In this document: piece by piece, positions 1 through 7,986 of the stretch
Position numbering within the stretch: the stretch's first letter is position 1
How the letters are laid out: every line of letters begins with the position of its first letter
DNA from: Aerococcaceae bacterium DSM 111020
GTDB lineage: Bacteria > Bacillota > Bacilli > Lactobacillales > Aerococcaceae
Reading direction: 5' to 3'
Assembly: GCA_015863185.1 (NCBI GenBank)
Contig: JACBXP010000004.1
Span: forward strand, 62,001-126,000
Length of the DNA stretch: 64,000 nt
Position numbers and translations under genes: made by a program
The notes under the pieces: model-generated
Told to the model about the DNA's origin: nothing
The model's database searches: none
The model's input: only the letters and a program-made list of their open reading frames with translations

Positions 1-826
1 AGGTCTCGAACTGTCGCGTCAAGGAGGCGGGATTGGAACCCGTGGACCGGGGGAGACCCAATTGGAGAGCGACCGACGCTATATTCGTTCTCGCATGCTA
101 GCCATTAATAAAGAACTGCAACAAGTCGAAAAACACCGTGAACGAACGCGTCAACGTCGTCTCAATGGACGTGAATTTAATATTGGTTTAATCGGCTACA
201 CCAATGCTGGAAAATCGACATTACTGACCGAGTTAACCAAACAAGACACGTATATTAAAGATCAATTGTTTGCAACGCTTGACCCGTTAACGCGGAAATT
301 TAAAATCAATGGCCATGATGCGTTCACGATAACTGATACGGTTGGTTTTATTGAAGACTTGCCGACTGAATTAGTGAATGCCTTTGAATCCACTTTAGAA
401 GAGATTCGTTATATGGATTTATTGCTTCATGTCGTGGATGCGAGTCATTCAGCCCATATGATGCACGAGGAGACTGTGCTTTCTTTATTGAATGACTTGG
501 AAATTTACGATGTGCCGATACTGACGGTCTATAATAAAGTGGATCAATTGACTGGGGCGTTTGAAGCGACCAAATTTCCCAACATATTGATGTCGGCCAA
601 GAATCCAAAAGATATTGAACGCCTGAAAGCGGAAATCTGGGACCTCTGCATCGCGCACGCAGAACCCTATCAAATGCGCGTCCTACCCGAAGAAGCTGAT
701 TTATTGGCACTTTATCAACAAAATACATTGGTCACAGCCATTGAATTTAATGAAGAACAAGAATATTATGAATTAACGGGTTATCGTAACCCTATTAAGA
801 ATGACAAGGAGGCAGATAACGAGTGA
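1..826 (+). CDS. hflX: GTPase HflX, 5'-truncated by the window edge
   Basis: This is the C-terminal part of the ribosome-associated GTPase HflX, which in other bacteria splits stalled or hibernating ribosomes. The reading frame is open from base 2 and starts inside the glycine-rich HflX signature (GGGIGTRGPGETQLE). The G domain follows: G1 GYTNAGKST at about 194-220, G3 DTVGF, and G4 NKVD. The N-terminal HflX domain lies outside the window. The stop TGA at 824-826 overlaps the GTG start of the deformylase gene, so the two are probably co-transcribed. The ATG-like codons inside this frame are internal, not true starts. The family call is firm; the missing N-terminus cannot be judged. Confidence 0.95.
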   Translation, partial: GLELSRQGGGIGTRGPGETQLESDRRYIRSRMLAINKELQQVEKHRERTRQRRLNGREFNIGLIGYTNAGKSTLLTELTKQDTYIKDQLFATLDPLTRKFKINGHDAFTITDTVGFIEDLPTELVNAFESTLEEIRYMDLLLHVVDASHSAHMMHEETVLSLLNDLEIYDVPILTVYNKVDQLTGAFEATKFPNILMSAKNPKDIERLKAEIWDLCIAHAEPYQMRVLPEEADLLALYQQNTLVTAIEFNEEQEYYELTGYRNPIKNDKEADNE

Positions 827-1389
827 TAACAATGAAAGACTTTATCGCGGAAGTCGATCCGCGCTTACGTGAAGCGTCCCAAGAAGTGACATTTCCTTTA
901 AATGACGAAGAAAAAACATTAATTGAAGAAATGCGGACCTTTCTCATTAATAGTCAAACACCAGAAATCGCCGAAGAATATGGACTTCGTGCGGGGGTCG
1001 GTGTTGCAGCGCCTCAATTAGGCATTAATAAACAAATTTTTGCAGTTTATTTGACAGAATTAGATGAAGACGGTGAAGTGGTCGATGTCATCATCGATGA
1101 AATTTTTATCAATCCAAAGATTACCCGTCATTCTGTCAAGCAAGCGGCACTACCTGAAGGAGAAGGATGTCTGTCCGTTCGTCGTGCTGTACCTGGATTA
1201 GTCCCGCGTCCGCGCCGAGTAACTTTAACTTATCAAGATCCCGAAGGGGACGAATATGAGGTCAAATTACGTGATTATGAAGCCATTGTCGTCCAACATG
1301 AGCTGGATCATTTAAAAGGGATTTTATTTTATGATCACATCAATGACGAAAATCCATGGCAAGCGGATGATAATACGGTCGTCTTATAA
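823..1389 (+). CDS. def: Peptide deformylase
   Basis: The protein removes the formyl group from the N-terminal methionine of new proteins, using a metal ion. All three family motifs are present in order: GVGVAAPQL (motif 1), EGCLSV (motif 2, metal-binding Cys) and HELDH (motif 3, two metal-binding His and catalytic Glu). At 188 residues it fits the longer Gram-positive type 2 deformylases. I chose GTG at 823 because AGGAGG at 807-812 lies 10 bases before it; the ATG at 832 would be 19 bases away. The start overlaps the hflX stop. A terminator hairpin follows. Confidence 0.95.
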   Translation: MITMKDFIAEVDPRLREASQEVTFPLNDEEKTLIEEMRTFLINSQTPEIAEEYGLRAGVGVAAPQLGINKQIFAVYLTELDEDGEVVDVIIDEIFINPKITRHSVKQAALPEGEGCLSVRRAVPGLVPRPRRVTLTYQDPEGDEYEVKLRDYEAIVVQHELDHLKGILFYDHINDENPWQADDNTVVL

Positions 1390-1408
1390 TTAAATACCCC
1401 TAAAGAAG

Positions 1409-1450
1409 AATCCAAACGAGATGTATGTACTCGGATGGATTTTTTATTTT
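1409..1450 (+). terminator. Rho-independent terminator after def
   Basis: The arms AATCCAAACGAG (1409-1420) and CTCGGATGGATT (1430-1441) form an imperfect stem. A T-rich run (1441-1450) follows. It separates hflX-def from adhE. Confidence 0.7.
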
Positions 1451-1575
1451 ACTGATAAAGAATAAAAATCATAAAAATTGAAAAAAATCTGACTTTTGCT
1501 CGATTTTGGCGTCTCACGATACGATACTTGACTTGCTAATAAACGCGATAAAAGTTTGTGAAATATTAAACGTAT

Positions 1576-1589
1576 AGTAAGCGTTTTCA
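1576..1589 (+). promoter_or_regulatory. Candidate cre (CcpA) site upstream of adhE
   Basis: AGTAAGCGTTTTCA matches the Firmicute cre consensus TGNAANCGNWNNCA at all but the first base. It lies about 66 bases upstream of the adhE -35 box, so carbon catabolite control of adhE is plausible. CcpA binding is inferred only. Confidence 0.5.
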
Positions 1590-1631
1590 TATATGAATGT
1601 TGATTATAAGCGGTTGTGTTGTAAAAATAAA

Positions 1632-1647
1632 TGTGAAAAAGTTCACT
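1632..1647 (+). promoter_or_regulatory. Candidate Rex operator upstream of adhE
   Basis: TGTGA-AAAAGT-TCACT has the TGTGA-N6-TCACA layout of Rex redox-repressor sites and ends eight bases before the adhE -35 box. A second, degenerate match (TTGTGAAATATT followed by AAACG) lies at 1556-1573. Rex control of adhE by the NADH/NAD ratio is known in other Firmicutes; here it is inferred from sequence. Confidence 0.6.
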
Positions 1648-1654
1648 AATTCTA

Positions 1655-1683
1655 TTTACTTTTAGAAAAAAACCATGTATGAT
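1655..1683 (+). promoter_or_regulatory. adhE promoter
   Basis: The -35 TTTACT (1655-1660) and -10 TATGAT (1678-1683) are separated by exactly 17 bases. This places the transcript start about 20-25 bases before the adhE ribosome binding site. Confidence 0.75.
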
Positions 1684-1712
1684 GTATTTGTAAATAAGAG
1701 GAGGAAGAAAAA

Positions 1713-4349
1713 ATGACTGAGAAAGTTCAAGAAGTGAATGTTCCCGAGATGATTAATGGATTAGTGGAAAAAGGACTCAAAGCCCTCGAAGATTATAAAC
1801 GATATACACAAGAAGAGATTGATTATATTGTAGCGAAAGCTTCTGTCGCAGCCTTAGATGCCCATGGTATTCTAGCAAAAGAAGCAACCGAAGAAACCCA
1901 GCGTGGAGTCTTCGAGGATAAAGCGACGAAAAACTTGTTCAGTTGTGAGCATGTTGTCAACTCGCTAAGAGGGATGAAGACGGTTGGGATTGTGGATGAA
2001 GATGACGTCAAAGGATTGACTTATATCGCAGAACCACTTGGTGTGTTGGCTGGATTAACTCCAACAACGAATCCGACATCGACTACGATTTTTAAAGCAT
2101 TAATCGCCTTGAAAACAAGAAACCCGATTATCTTCTCATTCCATCCGAATGCTTTTGAAAGTTCCAAGCATGCTGCTGACATCGTCTATGAAGCAGCAAT
2201 CAAAGCTGGGGCGCCAGAAAATTGTATTCAATACGTCCCACATGTGTCATTGGAAGCAACCGACCAATTAATGAATCATGATGGTGTGGCTAGTATTCTT
2301 GCAACTGGCGGGAATGCGATGGTTAAAGCAGCTTATTCTTGTGGAAAACCAGCACTTGGAGTTGGGGCAGGGAATGTACCCGCTTATATTGAGAAGACTG
2401 CTGACATCAAACAGGCCGTTCACGATATTGTTCTCAGTCGTACCTTTGATAATGGGATGATCTGTGCGTCAGAAGAATCGATTATTATCGATGCAGAAAT
2501 CTATGACGAAGTGCTAAAAGAATTTGAAAGTTATCATACTTTCATGATGAATAAGAAACAAAAAGGTCTCCTCGAAGAATATGCCTTCGGTGTGAAAGCT
2601 CATTCTGAAAACTGTGCCGGAGCGAAATTGAATTCAGAAATGGTCGGAATGCCAGCACCATGGATCGCAGAACAAGCTGGGTTCAGCGTTCCTGAAGAAA
2701 CAGGTTTACTCTTAGTGGAATTAGATGAGATTGGCGACGTGGAACCATTAACACGTGAAAAATTGGCACCAATCCTACCGATTATTAAAGTTCATTCAAC
2801 CGAAGAAGGAATCGATAAGAGTCGCCAAGTCGTCGAATATGATGGTCTAGGCCATTCAGCAGCGGTTCATACAGCCGACAAAGACATTGCCGATGAATTC
2901 GGTAAAGTGGTTAAAGTGATGCGGATTATTTGGAATTCACCATCAACATTTGGGGGAATCGGGGACGTATATAATGCCTTTGAACCTTCCTTGACACTTG
3001 GTTGTGGATCTTACGGACGCAACTCTGTGGGAGAGAATGTCACCGCAAAACACTTACTCAACATTAAGAAAATCGGTAGAAGGAGAAATAATATGCAATG
3101 GTTTAAAGTTCCACGTAAGATTTACTTTGAACGCGATTCTATCCAATATTTACAAGAATCGTATAATGTCAACAAAGTAATGATCGTCACAGATAAAGAA
3201 ATGGTTCGTCTAGGATTTGTTAAGAAAATAACGGATCAATTACACTTACGTCCAAACCATGTGCAAATTGAAATCTTCGATCAAGTCACACCAGATCCAG
3301 ATATTGAACTCGTTCAAAAAGGTGCCGACGTCATGCGTAACTTCGAACCAGATACGATTATCGCCTTAGGTGGAGGATCACCAATGGATGCGGCCAAAGT
3401 AATGTGGCTCTTCTATGAACGACCAGAAGCGGACTTTAGAGACTTAGTTCAGAAATTCATGGATATCCGTAAACGTGCCTTCAAATTCCCAACACTCGGT
3501 GAGAAAGCAAAATTCATCGCGATTCCAACCACATCAGGTACGGGTGCAGAAGTAACACCATTTGCGGTTATCTCTGACAAGAAAAATAATATGAAATATC
3601 CATTAGCTGACTATGCTTTGCTACCAAGTATCGCGATTATCGACCCATCATTCGTCATGGGAGTGCCCAAACATATCGCAGCTGATACCGGTATGGACGT
3701 CTTAACGCATGCGTTAGAAGCCTATGTATCAATCATGGCGAACCCATATACAGATGGATTAGCATTAGAAGCTATTCAAATGGTGTTCGAAAACTTAGAA
3801 GCATCTGTTAATGACTTTGATGAGATTGCGCGTGAGAATATGCACCATGCCTCAACGATTGCTGGTATGGCATTCGGGAATGCTTTCCTCGGAATTTCTC
3901 ACTCGATGGCACACAAAATTGGTGGACAATTCGGTACCGTTCACGGTCGTACCAATGCGATTCTCTTACCATATGTAGTTCGCTATAATGGGACAAAACC
4001 AGCCAAAGTATCGAACTGGCCAAAATACAATTACTATACAGCCGACGAACGCTATCAAAAAGTCGCTCAATTATTAGGCTTACCAGCATCAACACCAGAA
4101 GAAGGGGTCGAATCACTTGCTAAAGCCATCTATGAATTGGGTGAAAAAGTAGGTATTCAAATGAACTTCAAGGATCAAGGTGTTGACAAGGAAGAATGGG
4201 ATGCGAAAGCACGCGACCTTGCTTACTTAGCTTATGAAGATCAATGTACACCAGTGAACCCTCGCTTAGCCTTGGTATCAGACATGGAAGAAATCATCCG
4301 TGACGCATACTATGGCTACAAAGAGCAGCCAGGTCGTATTAAATATTAA
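1713..4349 (+). CDS. adhE: Bifunctional acetaldehyde-CoA/alcohol dehydrogenase AdhE
   Basis: AdhE reduces acetyl-CoA to acetaldehyde and then ethanol, oxidising two NADH in mixed-acid fermentation. The 878-residue length is typical. Residues 1-450 are the aldehyde dehydrogenase domain, with the catalytic cysteine in NGMICASEES (about residue 251). Residues from about 461 form the iron-dependent alcohol dehydrogenase, with GGGSPMDAAK for nucleotide binding and metal-binding histidines around HALEAY, SHSMAHKIG and GTVHGR. AGGAGG stands a few bases before the ATG. The gene is monocistronic, with its own promoter, candidate Rex and cre sites and a strong terminator. An AGGAG followed by ATG at 3081-3095 lies at the domain junction. 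Confidence 0.97.
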   Translation: MTEKVQEVNVPEMINGLVEKGLKALEDYKRYTQEEIDYIVAKASVAALDAHGILAKEATEETQRGVFEDKATKNLFSCEHVVNSLRGMKTVGIVDEDDVKGLTYIAEPLGVLAGLTPTTNPTSTTIFKALIALKTRNPIIFSFHPNAFESSKHAADIVYEAAIKAGAPENCIQYVPHVSLEATDQLMNHDGVASILATGGNAMVKAAYSCGKPALGVGAGNVPAYIEKTADIKQAVHDIVLSRTFDNGMICASEESIIIDAEIYDEVLKEFESYHTFMMNKKQKGLLEEYAFGVKAHSENCAGAKLNSEMVGMPAPWIAEQAGFSVPEETGLLLVELDEIGDVEPLTREKLAPILPIIKVHSTEEGIDKSRQVVEYDGLGHSAAVHTADKDIADEFGKVVKVMRIIWNSPSTFGGIGDVYNAFEPSLTLGCGSYGRNSVGENVTAKHLLNIKKIGRRRNNMQWFKVPRKIYFERDSIQYLQESYNVNKVMIVTDKEMVRLGFVKKITDQLHLRPNHVQIEIFDQVTPDPDIELVQKGADVMRNFEPDTIIALGGGSPMDAAKVMWLFYERPEADFRDLVQKFMDIRKRAFKFPTLGEKAKFIAIPTTSGTGAEVTPFAVISDKKNNMKYPLADYALLPSIAIIDPSFVMGVPKHIAADTGMDVLTHALEAYVSIMANPYTDGLALEAIQMVFENLEASVNDFDEIARENMHHASTIAGMAFGNAFLGISHSMAHKIGGQFGTVHGRTNAILLPYVVRYNGTKPAKVSNWPKYNYYTADERYQKVAQLLGLPASTPEEGVESLAKAIYELGEKVGIQMNFKDQGVDKEEWDAKARDLAYLAYEDQCTPVNPRLALVSDMEEIIRDAYYGYKEQPGRIKY

Positions 4350-4390
4350 TCCAAGCTTCAACGGCAACCCTCAAAAGATATACACAAGGT

Positions 4391-4434
4391 ACCTCAGCCT
4401 TAACTGCACCAGCAGTTGGGGTTGAGGTTTTTTG
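4391..4434 (+). terminator. Terminator after adhE
   Basis: A long hairpin with arms ACCTCAGCC (4391-4399) and GGTTGAGGT (4420-4428), extended inside by AACTGC/GCAGTT, is followed by TTTTTT. Confidence 0.9.
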
Positions 4435-4572
4435 AGGGAATTGTATTAATAGGGAAAATGTTGGAGAGAGTGAAGTGATAGCGCATTTGACTGTCATTTG
4501 AACTTAAATAAATTGAGAGGTGTTGAATGTTTGAAGATTCATGAATGAAGGGAATGCCTGAGCGTAATGATT

Positions 4573-4746
4573 CTAGATATTTTTCTTTGGATTGCATAAG
4601 TCATAGGAGTTTTGTAAATACACGAATAAAATTACGTCAAAGATGTAACATAATGACGCTTCGGGATTAAAAAGTATCGCCGTAATATAATCAACAATTT
4701 GGTTCAAGTCTTGTTCAAATAACGGTGATATTTGTTATCGGGACTA
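4573..4746 (-). pseudogene. Remnant of a RelE/ParE-type toxin
   Basis: Directly downstream of the antitoxin stop, on the same strand, the frame from 4734 to 4573 encodes PLFEQDLNQIVDYIT, then a few residues later NPEAS. This resembles the first 30 residues of RelE/ParE-family toxins that pair with Phd/YefM antitoxins (LPLFEQDL..IVDYI...NP.AA pattern). No start codon with a ribosome binding site precedes it: stop codons in this frame lie at 4747-4749, 4744-4746 and 4735-4737. The rest of a 90-100-residue toxin is not recognisable in any frame down to the adhE terminator. I read it as a decayed toxin gene. The rest of 4435-4746 shows no other gene. Confidence 0.5.
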
Positions 4747-5007
4747 TTATTCTTTTTCAATTCGGTTTCGCACACTCTGCACTACTTCATCTAAAGTATA
4801 TCGTTCAGCCATCAATTCAGCGAGTCTATCGGCTTCATCTAATTTACTTTCGACTTGATCCGTTATTTTATCATATTGATCTAGCGGCATTAATATCATG
4901 GAACCGTAGCCATTTTTTGTCAAAAATACTGGGTCATTAGACTCTTTGATTTGTGACTCAATATCTGAAAAATGATTTCTTAAATCTGAAACAGGACGAA
5001 TAATCAT
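4747..5007 (-). CDS. Phd/YefM-family antitoxin
   Basis: The 86-residue protein is the antitoxin of a type II toxin-antitoxin module: its N-terminal part should bind DNA and repress its own promoter, and its C-terminal part should bind the toxin. The start MIIRPVSDLRNHFSDIE and the following LTKNGYGSMILMPLDQY are typical Phd/YefM features. The C-terminus is charged and helical. AGAGGT lies six bases before the ATG. The partner toxin downstream appears destroyed, so this may be a solitary antitoxin. It lies between adhE and the restriction-modification-like island and is transcribed away from the island. Confidence 0.85.
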   Translation of the reverse strand: MIIRPVSDLRNHFSDIESQIKESNDPVFLTKNGYGSMILMPLDQYDKITDQVESKLDEADRLAELMAERYTLDEVVQSVRNRIEKE

Positions 5008-5144
5008 ATGATACCTCTTAACTCTTATTATCGTTATTTCATCATAAGAATGATATATGAAAGATGTATTTAATTGTCAGTTCAATTTAATTTATTAAAA
5101 TTCACTCTATTTAGTTGTTTTCTAGTAACGTTTAATTGTATATA

Positions 5145-5158
5145 CGAACACTTGTTCG
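5145..5158 (+). promoter_or_regulatory. LexA/SOS-type box upstream of the island
   Basis: CGAACACTTGTTCG is a perfect inverted repeat of the CGAAC-N4-GTTCG form, the core of Gram-positive LexA (DinR) boxes. It covers the -35 region of the promoter at 5152-5180, where a bound repressor would block transcription. It could also affect the divergent antitoxin gene. LexA binding is inferred from the motif alone. Confidence 0.6.
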
Positions 5159-5180
5159 CATTGGTTGAACGTGGTATAAT
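5152..5180 (+). promoter_or_regulatory. Promoter for the first methyltransferase
   Basis: A perfect -10 TATAAT (5175-5180) has TTGTTC (5152-5157) 17 bases upstream. The weak -35 lies inside the LexA-type box. Confidence 0.6.
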
Positions 5181-5227
5181 TTTGATGAAAAGTTAACTAG
5201 TAAAATGATACAATGGGAGGGAATATA

Positions 5228-6511
5228 ATGATAGGAGATGAAGCAATGACAAGTTCTGTAAGTTCTACATCAGATAAGAAGTATACGATGGCATCATTTT
5301 TTGCTGGTGTTGGTGGAATTGAGCTAGGTTTTGAACAAACTGGCGAGTTCAGAGTTGTATATGCGAATGAGTTTGATAAAAATGCTCAAAAAACTTATAA
5401 AGCAAATTTCCCCGATGTTCATCTTGATGAAAGAGATATTCATGATATTGATGATAAAGAGCTTCCTGATAATATTGATGTTATAACGGGGGGCTTTCCT
5501 TGCCAAGCATTCAGTATTGCAGGATATCAAAAAGGTTTTGAAGATGAACGTGGAGATTTATTTTTTGAGTTACTAAGAATGATTACGCATAAACAGCCAC
5601 GGGCAATTTTTATCGAAAATGTCAAAAATATGGTTTCCCATGATCATGGAAATACCTTTAAGGTGATTCGTGAAGCACTTGTGACCAATGGGTATTATTT
5701 AAAATGGAAAGTTCTCAATACGAAAGACTATGGAAATGTCCCTCAGAATAGAGAACGTATTTATATAGTTGGTTTTAAGAGTGAGACTGCTTATCAAGCA
5801 TTTGCCTTTCCTGAGTCTATTCCATTAACCACTAGCCCTAAAGATGTGATTGATTTTATTGGTCAAAAAGATGAAACCTATTATTATCAAGAAGGTAAGC
5901 AGCCATTTTATGAAACCTTAGAGGAAGGCATGACCGATCCTGATGCGATTTATCAATGGAGACGTCAATATGTACGTAAAAATAAATCAGGTGTTGTCCC
6001 AACATTAACAGCGAATATGGGAACGGGAGGACATAATGTTCCCATCATTTTAAGTGATACGGGAATTCGCAAGTTAACGCCTCGTGAAACCTTTAATGTT
6101 CAAGGATTTCCAGAAGATTTCATTTTACCGAATGATACTGCTCGTGGTCAATTATACAAACAGGCTGGCAATAGTGTTTCCATACCTGTTGTTAACCGTA
6201 TCGCAGAAAAAATAGCTGAAGCGTTAAAATTTGAAGATGAAGCCGATACAAAGAAAACAACCCCAGAAGCACAATATAGTATTGTGTATACAGATTTGTG
6301 GAGTAGATACATGGGAAAATCAGAACTTATTGATACGGTGGATAGTATCGATGATATCAAATCATTTGAGCGCAAAAAGAATAATATGATTCATTTTATT
6401 GATGATGAGATTTATACAAAAATAATTAAAAAGGGAATGCGGGCAGATTTTTACTCTGTGGTTAATTTAATACCTGAAGAAGCCAATAGAAAGGTTCATA
6501 CAAATGAGTAA
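5228..6511 (+). CDS. DNA (cytosine-5) methyltransferase, first of the island
   Basis: The enzyme should transfer methyl groups from S-adenosylmethionine to C5 of cytosine in a specific DNA site. It has motif I FFAGVGGIELGF, catalytic motif IV GGFPCQAFSIAG (Cys about residue 92), motif VI IFIENVKNM, motif VIII QNRERIYIVG, and motifs IX-X LTPRETFNVQGF and QAGNSVSIPVV. I chose ATG at 5228 because GGGAGG (5215-5220) lies seven bases before it; an in-frame ATG at 5246 also has an AGGAGA, and the ATG at 5213 overlaps the ribosome binding site. About 90 residues follow motif X. The 3' end overlaps the next gene by eight bases, so the two are translationally coupled. Confidence 0.93.
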   Translation: MIGDEAMTSSVSSTSDKKYTMASFFAGVGGIELGFEQTGEFRVVYANEFDKNAQKTYKANFPDVHLDERDIHDIDDKELPDNIDVITGGFPCQAFSIAGYQKGFEDERGDLFFELLRMITHKQPRAIFIENVKNMVSHDHGNTFKVIREALVTNGYYLKWKVLNTKDYGNVPQNRERIYIVGFKSETAYQAFAFPESIPLTTSPKDVIDFIGQKDETYYYQEGKQPFYETLEEGMTDPDAIYQWRRQYVRKNKSGVVPTLTANMGTGGHNVPIILSDTGIRKLTPRETFNVQGFPEDFILPNDTARGQLYKQAGNSVSIPVVNRIAEKIAEALKFEDEADTKKTTPEAQYSIVYTDLWSRYMGKSELIDTVDSIDDIKSFERKKNNMIHFIDDEIYTKIIKKGMRADFYSVVNLIPEEANRKVHTNE

Positions 6512-7691
6512 TAGATTTTGGTATACGCAACAACCTGAGCAACAACAGCGATATATCGAGTTACTACAGGTTATTGGATCATTGTCCCATTTATTTTCAG
6601 ATAGTAAAAATCCTTATTTATATTACCGGGCCCATGAGAATCTTTTTTGTGAAGTGTTTAATGCGAAAAATTTGTCACGAGGTGACGTTTCTTATGATGC
6701 GATAAAGAATGGCATTGGCATCGGACTAAAAACTTTTTTGCAAAGTAATGGGAATACTTTCCAAAAAGTGGCAGAATTTAATGCAGATTCGCATCTCATT
6801 CGGGAATTAAGTAATGATGAAGAAGTCGTCCATAAAGTCGCAGAACTTCGCAATAAGCGGTTAACGGTAACCAAAAATGCGACGGAAGCTGAGAACGCTA
6901 TCTATCATTTGATTACACGGGACGAGGGGGTCATGAATATCGTAGAAACCCCAATGGATCAAATAGATATTAATTCCATCAAAATTTCAAAGAAGCAAGG
7001 AACGAATACGATACACTTCACAGATAAATATCATGATTATTCTTTTTCTAAATCAAAAAACACACTTCTTAAGCGATTTAATACGAAACAAGAAATGATT
7101 ATTCAAAAGTTTAATGTTGAAATTTTGGAAGATCCTTTTGCGATTTTGAGTCGCTTGATTCAAGGAGATTCAGTTGATGGTTTAAGTAAGGTTGAGTCAG
7201 AAGAGAAGTTGGAACATATTATCTTACCCCTCTATTCAACTAGAGATGGTGAAGTACCATTAAAGTCAGGTTTAAATCAATGGAATGCCTCTGGAAGAGT
7301 GCGTCATCCAGATGAAGTTTATATTCCGATACCAAGTTGGATTCATACCACTTTTCCGGATTTTTTTGTTTATAGCAAAACTTATACATCTAGTAAATCA
7401 GCGAAAGATTCCCCTATATTCGATGTTGAATTACCGAATCAAAAAAAAATGCAGTGTAAAGTAGCTCAACAAGGCGGGAAAGCTTTAATGTCCAATCCTA
7501 ATAAAGAGTTAGGGCATTGGATTTTAAGAGAAGTCCTTCAGGTGAGACAAGGAACATTGGTGACGATGGATATGTTACATGAAATTGGTATCGATAGTGT
7601 CAAGTTAAGTAAAAGAGATGATGATCATTATGTCTTAGACTTTATGGAAACTGGCAGCTTTGAAGAATTTGAAATGAATAACAAATTCTAG
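6504..7691 (+). CDS. Restriction-endonuclease-like protein with NgoFVII/BfiI-type C-terminal domain
   Basis: This 395-residue protein overlaps the methyltransferase gene. Residues from about 240 (LPLYSTRDGEVPLKSGLNQW, then EVYIPIPSWI, KVAQQGGKALMSNPNKELG and IGIDSV) resemble the C-terminal domain of NgoFVII/BfiI-type restriction enzymes, a B3-like DNA-binding fold. The N-terminal half is not recognised. It holds AHENLFCEVF, GDVSYDA and GIGLKTF, an acidic cluster followed by a G-x-G-x-K strand that could be a PD-(D/E)XK nuclease core. That is a guess. Gene coupling to the methyltransferase suggests it is the cognate nuclease or recognition subunit. A perfect terminator palindrome follows. Confidence 0.65.
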   Translation: MSNRFWYTQQPEQQQRYIELLQVIGSLSHLFSDSKNPYLYYRAHENLFCEVFNAKNLSRGDVSYDAIKNGIGIGLKTFLQSNGNTFQKVAEFNADSHLIRELSNDEEVVHKVAELRNKRLTVTKNATEAENAIYHLITRDEGVMNIVETPMDQIDINSIKISKKQGTNTIHFTDKYHDYSFSKSKNTLLKRFNTKQEMIIQKFNVEILEDPFAILSRLIQGDSVDGLSKVESEEKLEHIILPLYSTRDGEVPLKSGLNQWNASGRVRHPDEVYIPIPSWIHTTFPDFFVYSKTYTSSKSAKDSPIFDVELPNQKKMQCKVAQQGGKALMSNPNKELGHWILREVLQVRQGTLVTMDMLHEIGIDSVKLSKRDDDHYVLDFMETGSFEEFEMNNKF

Positions 7692-7758
7692 TTTAATAAG
7701 AAACATGTTAAAAAGGTTTATTAGTAAATAAAGTAATAATTTAATAATATCTGTTTGA

Positions 7759-7789
7759 CGACTGAAATTTCAGTCGTTTTTTTATTTTT
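7759..7789 (+). terminator. Terminator between the two island transcription units
   Basis: CGACTGAAATTTCAGTCG (7759-7776) is a perfect palindrome followed by TTTTTTTATTTTT. It separates the methyltransferase pair from the ATPase/nuclease operon. Confidence 0.85.
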
Positions 7790-7986
7790 GTGAGATAATT
7801 TGTCTAAGAAGTTTCTATGCTTCAATTCAATGTCTCTTGAATTGAAAGAATAAAATTAAGGTTATGTGATGAGTATTAGTATAATTTTTGCTAATCTATA
7901 AAATTAGATTCTTTTCTGTATGAAATCATATATAATAGTATTTAAATAAAAATAAATAGCATTAATTTTTTAAAAAGGTGGTCAAT
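7790..7986 (+). promoter_or_regulatory. AT-rich leader of the Z1 operon
   Basis: No gene is visible here. A good -10 TATAAT lies at 7931-7936, but no convincing -35 stands at the right distance (ATTCTT or TTCTTT). AAGGTGG at 7975-7981 is the ribosome binding site of the next gene. No LexA-type box was found here. Confidence 0.45.

Noticed and set aside
1528-1556. Second adhE promoter with -35 TTGACT at 1528-1533
   Set aside because: No acceptable -10 lies at 16-18 bases; GATAAA is only 13 bases away.
4400-4597. 65-codon frame on the minus strand beside adhE
   Set aside because: It overlaps the adhE terminator, has no ribosome binding site and no recognisable protein features. It may contain toxin debris at most.
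5213-5227. ATG 5213 as start of the first methyltransferase
   Set aside because: It overlaps the GGGAGG that serves ATG 5228 and has no ribosome binding site of its own.
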